Source: DAOTWY01 sp003696565
Lineage (GTDB): Bacteria > Chloroflexota > Anaerolineae > Aggregatilineales > Phototrophicaceae
Assembly (NCBI GenBank): GCA_034435635.1
Contig: DAOTWY010000081.1
Coordinates: 1 to 26,940 of the forward strand
Length of the DNA: 26,940 nt
Direction of reading: 5' to 3'
The notes beneath the pieces are model-generated. The model did not search any database. It was given only the letters and a program-made list of their open reading frames with translations, and was not told the origin of the DNA. Made by a program: the position numbers and the translations under genes. Numbering within the stretch: position 1 is the stretch's first letter; each line of letters begins with the position of its first letter. Of the stretch, positions 22,419-26,940 are shown one piece after another.

Positions 22419-23326
22419 TCTCGCGTTGGAAGCGCAGGAATTGCACCGCGCTTAGTTGTGGTTAATGCGCCAACAGCATTTGCAAAAGCTAAAATTTTTG
22501 GTAAATCATGGGCATAGCTATCTGGATTTTCCAACAAACCGACTAACAAACCCGCCACAAAACCATCCCCTGCTCCAGTTGTATCAACAGCAGAAACAGC
22601 TTTCGTCATCTGATGATAGGATGTTCCATCTGGTAAATAGGCGGTTGATCCATTTGCCCCATGTGTGACAACAATTAATTTAAGATTATCATGCCAAAGA
22701 GATGTAACATCGTCCCCACCGGTCATAAAAGCTAATTCTTCATCACTGATTTTTATGACATTCGCATATGGCACACCTAGCCACAAACCATCCCGGGCTG
22801 CTGATGGATTTTGCCACAACGCAAGACGTAAATTCGGATCATAAGACACCATGCACCCCTTTGAGCGAGCATAAGCTGCGGCTTGTAAGGTTGCACTCCG
22901 ACTTGGTTCATGAATCAGTGTGATGCTGCCAAAATGAAACAAGCTGCTCGTTTCAATTTTATTGAAAGCAAGGTCTTCTGGTTTCATGAGCATATCGGCA
23001 CTGGGATGCCGATAAAACACAAAACTACGCTCACCATCTTGCGCTAAGCTAACAAATGCCAAAGCCGTTCTAGCTTGGTCGGTATAACGCAAGCCTTCAA
23101 CATCTACTCCCTCAGCCGCTAAAACATCTGCTAAAAAATGCCCAAAAGGGTCTTCACCAACTTGACCAAGAAATACGCTTTGATGCCCCAAGCGTGCCAC
23201 ACCCACTGCAACATTTGCCGGTGCGCCCCCTGGTGCTTTAATAAAGCCGGATGCCTCCCCCACACTCACACCGGTTTCCATTGAAACAAAATCTATTAAC
23301 AGTTCACCGAGGCAAACAATACTCAT
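22391..23326 (-). CDS. PfkB-family sugar kinase, probable fructokinase
   Basis: 311 residues, normal for ribokinase-family enzymes. ATP-dependent phosphorylation of a sugar; the sequence resembles bacterial fructokinases (MSIVCLGELLIDFV start, PGGAPANVAVGVARLG signature at about 31-46). The second PfkB signature VDTTGAGDGFVAGLL has the catalytic base D254 and the anion-hole glycines. Substrate is inferred from overall resemblance and could be another ketose. The ATG at 23326 has AAGGAA upstream. Its end overlaps the amidase gene tail to tail by 28 nt. Upstream on the same strand is the rRNA methyltransferase after 105 nt, including an A/T run, so separate transcription is possible. Confidence 0.9.
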   Translation of the reverse strand: MSIVCLGELLIDFVSMETGVSVGEASGFIKAPGGAPANVAVGVARLGHQSVFLGQVGEDPFGHFLADVLAAEGVDVEGLRYTDQARTALAFVSLAQDGERSFVFYRHPSADMLMKPEDLAFNKIETSSLFHFGSITLIHEPSRSATLQAAAYARSKGCMVSYDPNLRLALWQNPSAARDGLWLGVPYANVIKISDEELAFMTGGDDVTSLWHDNLKLIVVTHGANGSTAYLPDGTSYHQMTKAVSAVDTTGAGDGFVAGLLVGLLENPDSYAHDLPKILAFANAVGALTTTKRGAIPALPTRDQVMAFLSH

Positions 23327-23431
23327 GATCTTTCCTTAAATAAAAATAAAAAAACAACTCCACACACCGTGCATTACCAAGAGATAAATCTCCCGGCAAC
23401 GTTATCAATCTCGTTCATAGAGCAATCAACT

Positions 23432-24610
23432 TTATCGCGCTTTTACCCTGGCAAATAGGCATTTTAAATACGCTCCCTCAGGGAATGCAATAGGATGATC
23501 AACCGCATGGGATGTGCGCTGAATCACTTCTAGCGAACGTCCCTTTTCAACTGTGCTGAAAAAAGCTTCTGCCCCAACACGGCTTGAGCAAGATGCCATA
23601 ACCAAAAATCCATTTTCACGCACCAGCGATATAGCTAACGCTGCTAGTCTATCATAAGCATGCAAGGCTCGCTTAATTTGCCCCGCACGTTGCGCAAATG
23701 ACGGCGGGTCAACAATGACCATATCAAATTGTTCTCCCTGCAATTGACGCATCCCTTCAAATGCATCAGCTACAATAATGTCATGTTGGGTATGACGGAT
23801 AACATCCGCATTCAGTGCGAAGTTTTGCTGTGCTGTATGTAGTGCTGGCGCGCTCACATCCAAGCTGATCACATGCTTGGCACCACCCCGTGCAGCATAA
23901 ACAGAAAATGCGCCAACATACGCAAATACATCTAATACTTTTTTTGCACCAGCGGCATATTGCCCTACCAACGCTCGGTTATCACGCTGGTCAAAGAAAA
24001 AACCCGTTTTGTGCCCATGCAAAACATCCGCATAAAACCGTAGACCGTTTTCTTCAAAAACAATCGATCCACTGGGCTTGGTACCGCGTAGAATACTCCC
24101 ATCTTGATAGTTATTTATCGATTCAACCTTCCGGCTTGACCGTAAAATCCACCGGCTAGCGGGTTGAATCGCATCTAAGCCAGATAAGATGTCCTCTAAA
24201 TGTGGAAACCACGCCGCTGTATACAGTTTGATCACCAGCGTTTCATCATACCGATCAATAATCAAACCGGGCAATTTATCGTTTTCACCATGTACCAAAC
24301 GATACCCATTTGTGCCAGTAGTTGGTAATTCCTCCCGACGCTGAGCTGCCTCTTTCAAACGCCTATGAAAAAACTCGGCATTAATCTCTGCTGGCTCATG
24401 ATGCTGTAACACCTTAACCCGAATTGGTGACTCCGGGTCATACAAGCCAATAGCTAAAAAGCGATTCTTTGAATCAAAAATCACTGCTAAGTCGCCAGCT
24501 TGCCCGTCACGGTTTTGCTTACGGATGGCACGGTCATATACCCAGGGATGCCCTGCACGTAAAGCACGTTCCGCTGCTGCTGTAACATGAACCGCTATTC
24601 GCCTAGACAT
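23432..24610 (-). CDS. Class I SAM-dependent rRNA methyltransferase, RlmI-like (PUA domain)
   Basis: About 392 residues. An N-terminal PUA domain (about 1-80, with GHPWVYDRAI) is followed by the RlmI-type methyltransferase domain. SAM motif VLDVFAYVGAFSVYAA is at about 217-232, the VDPPSF motif at about 300, and the ASCSS segment with the catalytic Cys at about 338. E. coli RlmI makes m5C1962 in 23S rRNA; this protein is likely to do the same or a neighbouring position. I chose the ATG at 24610 with AGGGG upstream; a GTG at 24625 would add five residues. The antiporter gene ends 37 nt upstream on the same strand. Confidence 0.9.
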   Translation of the reverse strand: MSRRIAVHVTAAAERALRAGHPWVYDRAIRKQNRDGQAGDLAVIFDSKNRFLAIGLYDPESPIRVKVLQHHEPAEINAEFFHRRLKEAAQRREELPTTGTNGYRLVHGENDKLPGLIIDRYDETLVIKLYTAAWFPHLEDILSGLDAIQPASRWILRSSRKVESINNYQDGSILRGTKPSGSIVFEENGLRFYADVLHGHKTGFFFDQRDNRALVGQYAAGAKKVLDVFAYVGAFSVYAARGGAKHVISLDVSAPALHTAQQNFALNADVIRHTQHDIIVADAFEGMRQLQGEQFDMVIVDPPSFAQRAGQIKRALHAYDRLAALAISLVRENGFLVMASCSSRVGAEAFFSTVEKGRSLEVIQRTSHAVDHPIAFPEGAYLKCLFARVKAR

Positions 24611-24647
24611 ACCCCCCCTAAACACAACCTAATGCCGACACCTCATC

Positions 24648-26561
24648 CTAATACCCAAAACGCCGGGTGACTTCTTTAAGGCTTTTTGGTTTACCCACAA
24701 ACGTCACATCATCACCGCAACTCAACCGCGTTGAGCCGTTTGGTACTATTGCGTGCCCTTTACGGCTCACCTCTAGGATCAACACATCATCCGGCAGTCG
24801 TAAATCACGCAATAACACACCATCATATTCAGTTTGGGTGATGGTGATCTGAGTAATATCATATTCTGGATCACGATGCATAAACAAGGCAGCCGTTTGC
24901 GGTGTCCGTACTGCTTGATCAATGACATTTACAACTGCTGTTACCGGATCAACAATCACCGCGCCGATCGCGCTAAAACGCTCACTATCCCGTATATCAT
25001 TCAGACGAACCACTAACCGCCGCACACCAAAATGCTCATATGCCAATTCGCATACTTGGTAATTCGCCTCGTCGTCATCTAACATAGCTACCACAGCATC
25101 AATACCCGCCGGTACAATCGCCTTGAAATGCTCCAAATCAATTTTCGGCAAGTAATATGCTTCTATATCTGTATCTGATAGCTGATTAATGCGGTTTTGA
25201 TCAATATCCGCCAAAATAACCCGCCATTGATTAGCTTGTAACTGTCTAGCCAATGCAATCGATTGCCCCTCTACTCCCAAAATCAGGACTTCACGAGTTT
25301 CATCTGGTGTAGATTTACCCGGCAAGTGTGTTTCATTCACACGACCCAACACCCATTTGAGCAGAATCGGTCCAAAGATTTCATTTAAGACCACCACAGC
25401 AATAATCATTGTAGCAAATTCATCGCCAAGTTGAGGGAATTCAATAGCGACTTCACGGGCTAAACCCAGGGCGATGCCGGCTTGTGTTACCAACCCTAAC
25501 CCCAACAATCGCCGGAACCGCGGTTCATCACCAACCAGTGTACCACCCACAAACGTGCCTATGCTGATCCCGACAACACGCACCAAAAATAGCACAAGTG
25601 CTACTCCAATTGTCGAAACCAATACATCAAGCTTTAATGCAACACCGGTTAATGTAAAGAACGCCACATAAATATATGGTCCAATATCGTGTAATATATG
25701 TTCAAACTCATCACGAAAACGTGTAAAATTTGTGATGTAAAAACCGGCGATCATCGCCTGTAAAAGCGGCTCCACATGAATCCCGAGCTTTAAAGAATCC
25801 AGCCATAGTGCGATCATAAATACAAGCAACCCAATTACCAATACATAGGTCACTTTAAAGCCATACCGCAATCGCGAACCCAGCACAAACTCCAAAATTT
25901 TACCCGTTGCTACACCCATCACCAACGCTAATAACAAATCAAGTGCTAGGAAAATGACAAACGAAACATCAAAACTGGTATCCGCTAATAATGTGCCTGC
26001 AATCGCCGTGCTGATTGCAAACAACACAATGATCACCATGTCCATCACCACCGCGATGCTCAGCACCGTTTTTGTGAATGGTCCACGTGCCCGCACTTCT
26101 TGAATAACTGCTATCGTTGATGCCGGGGATAAAGCTAATAAAACTGTCGTCCCTAAAATTGCCACAGCAATACGTGCCGGCAATGCCATATCAGCCGTAA
26201 AGGGGATAGTCGCTGTCAATAAGTAAATTGCTGTACCAATCAACAATAACGCACTGAATACAATCGCTGCGGAACTGGTGAGAATACTTCGTAGGCGATC
26301 TTGTAATTCCTTGAGATACAGCTCGCTCCCTGCCACAAAGGCAATCACCGCTAAGGATAATTCGTCCACAAAACGCAAATCTGTTGATGCACCGTCCGGC
26401 AGCATATCTAGCACAAACGGACCCGCTAACATCCCTGCAAACAGATAACCTGTAATATAAGGGAGTTTGTATTTTGAAAAATATTTACCGATAATCCTGG
26501 ATGCCAACATGACAAGGATAAAACTCATCAACGCAGCCAGAATGGGGAATGTTTCAAACAT
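24648..26561 (-). CDS. CPA2-type cation/proton antiporter with RCK domains (KefB/RosB-like)
   Basis: 637 residues. The first 385 or so form about 12 membrane helices of the Na+/H+ exchanger fold (TGYLFAGMLAGPFVLD, ALSPASTIAVIQE, GLVTQAGIALGLA). A TrkA-N/RCK domain follows (about 417-530), with ILADIDQNRI providing the acidic residue for the nucleotide ribose. Its glycine motif reads GVEGQS, not the usual GxGxxG. A TrkA-C domain ends the protein (about 560-637). It exchanges K+ or Na+ for protons, and nucleotide binding may gate it. No KefF/KefG-type partner gene is present. The ATG at 26561 is preceded by AGGG at a suitable distance. It is the first gene of the - strand run that may include the rRNA methyltransferase. 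Confidence 0.9.
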   Translation of the reverse strand: MFETFPILAALMSFILVMLASRIIGKYFSKYKLPYITGYLFAGMLAGPFVLDMLPDGASTDLRFVDELSLAVIAFVAGSELYLKELQDRLRSILTSSAAIVFSALLLIGTAIYLLTATIPFTADMALPARIAVAILGTTVLLALSPASTIAVIQEVRARGPFTKTVLSIAVVMDMVIIVLFAISTAIAGTLLADTSFDVSFVIFLALDLLLALVMGVATGKILEFVLGSRLRYGFKVTYVLVIGLLVFMIALWLDSLKLGIHVEPLLQAMIAGFYITNFTRFRDEFEHILHDIGPYIYVAFFTLTGVALKLDVLVSTIGVALVLFLVRVVGISIGTFVGGTLVGDEPRFRRLLGLGLVTQAGIALGLAREVAIEFPQLGDEFATMIIAVVVLNEIFGPILLKWVLGRVNETHLPGKSTPDETREVLILGVEGQSIALARQLQANQWRVILADIDQNRINQLSDTDIEAYYLPKIDLEHFKAIVPAGIDAVVAMLDDDEANYQVCELAYEHFGVRRLVVRLNDIRDSERFSAIGAVIVDPVTAVVNVIDQAVRTPQTAALFMHRDPEYDITQITITQTEYDGVLLRDLRLPDDVLILEVSRKGHAIVPNGSTRLSCGDDVTFVGKPKSLKEVTRRFGY

Positions 26562-26940
26562 GTGTTAACCCTGTTTTTATGACTAAAATATCGCACAAGT
26601 ATAGCGAGATCACATAGGAAAAGCATTAAAAATAAATTCAATGAACAAAAATGTTGTCAATTTAACTTACTTGTGGGCGTGAAAAATTTTATGAGTATGA
26701 AAATTAAGTAATTTTCCGCTCAAGTGTTGTTATAAGGATGAGTTCCGTTACATTACACGTTATCCCCTTTTGTGACCACCGTTATTTTTTATTCTTGATA
26801 TAAGATGGTTGTTTAGTGCGGTTGGTTATTTCTTCTTCTAAAGAATACCATATGAAAAAACAGCGTTCTATTCTTATCGCGCTATTTTGATCTTATTCCG
26901 TAAGGAACTTTAGAATATATATTTTGTGATAAAGCTTGAA
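26562..26940. other. 379-nt terminal region with no supported gene
   Basis: AT-rich sequence. It holds a near-perfect palindrome GAAAATTA-AG-TAATTTTC (26699-26716) and a small TTCC-GTAA-GGAA dyad near the end. A 12-codon frame begins with ATG at 26852 and stops at 26888-26890; I do not call it a gene. The leader of the antiporter (- strand) and perhaps the upstream region of a gene beyond the window share this stretch. No tRNA-like fold was seen. Confidence 0.6.

Noticed and set aside
26699..26716. AT-rich palindrome GAAAATTA-AG-TAATTTTC as an origin or operator
   Set aside because: AT-rich palindromes are expected by chance in such sequence, and no DnaA-box cluster or neighbouring replication gene is present.
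26852..26890. 12-codon frame beginning MKKQRSILIALF near the window end
   Set aside because: It looks like the start of a signal peptide but stops at once, and no continuation appears in other frames. It could be a leader peptide or chance; no support in the window.

Overview
The window is a gene-dense stretch of a bacterial chromosome with 22 protein-coding genes and no rRNA, tRNA, CRISPR array, transposase or phage gene that I can recognise. Base composition looks moderately AT-rich (not computed). The mix of genes suggests an aerobic or facultative, uncultured-type Chloroflexota (Anaerolineae-like) bacterium: TPR and beta-propeller proteins with single membrane anchors, receiver-only regulator, Sfp-type PPTase, fused succinate dehydrogenase anchor, NfeD/stomatin pair. 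This placement is an inference from gene content, not from a marker-gene comparison.

Layout. (1) 19-3975, + strand: a probable four-gene operon with a receiver-only response regulator, a large membrane protein with a degenerate PP2C-like domain and an outer beta-propeller, an alpha/beta hydrolase, and a 4'-phosphopantetheinyl transferase. Gaps are 44, 1 and 21 nt, and two of the ribosome-binding regions sit in small hairpins. (2) 4114-5289, - strand: a membrane-anchored TPR protein, followed on the map by 469 nt without a gene that holds a degenerate GC-rich hairpin element. (3) 5759-8378, + strand: an MbnP/MbnH-type pair, that is, a secreted Cys-rich putative copper protein and a di-haem MauG/cytochrome c peroxidase-type enzyme. 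The enzyme here is fused to about five membrane helices, and a long, almost fully paired 77-nt hairpin lies between the two genes. (4) 8383-13276, - strand: a secreted WD40-like protein, a triple zinc-ribbon/TPR protein, a membrane-anchored phospholipase D-family protein and a small unknown protein. (5) 13423-17442, + strand: the succinate dehydrogenase operon (fused SdhC-SdhD anchor, SdhA, SdhB), preceded by a good extended -10 promoter and ended by a strong hairpin. (6) 17527-19648, - strand: an M20-family amidohydrolase and an alpha/beta hydrolase, translationally coupled. (7) 19770-22418, + strand: NfeD, an SPFH/stomatin protein, an intrinsic terminator, then a Tat-exported amidase with an unusually structured leader. 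(8) 22391-26561, - strand: a PfkB sugar kinase that overlaps the amidase tail to tail, an RlmI-like 23S rRNA methyltransferase, and a CPA2-type cation/proton antiporter with RCK domains. The last 379 nt hold no gene I can support.

How the genes work together. The Sdh proteins form complex II. The MbnP/MbnH pair should act outside the cytoplasmic membrane in metal-linked oxidative chemistry. NfeD and stomatin form a conserved membrane-microdomain pair. The rest are mostly housekeeping or envelope functions. The best candidates for something not yet described are the membrane-fused MbnH-like enzyme with its inter-genic hairpin, the single-chain SdhC-SdhD anchor with an added topology-correcting helix, and the pseudophosphatase-propeller protein in the first operon.
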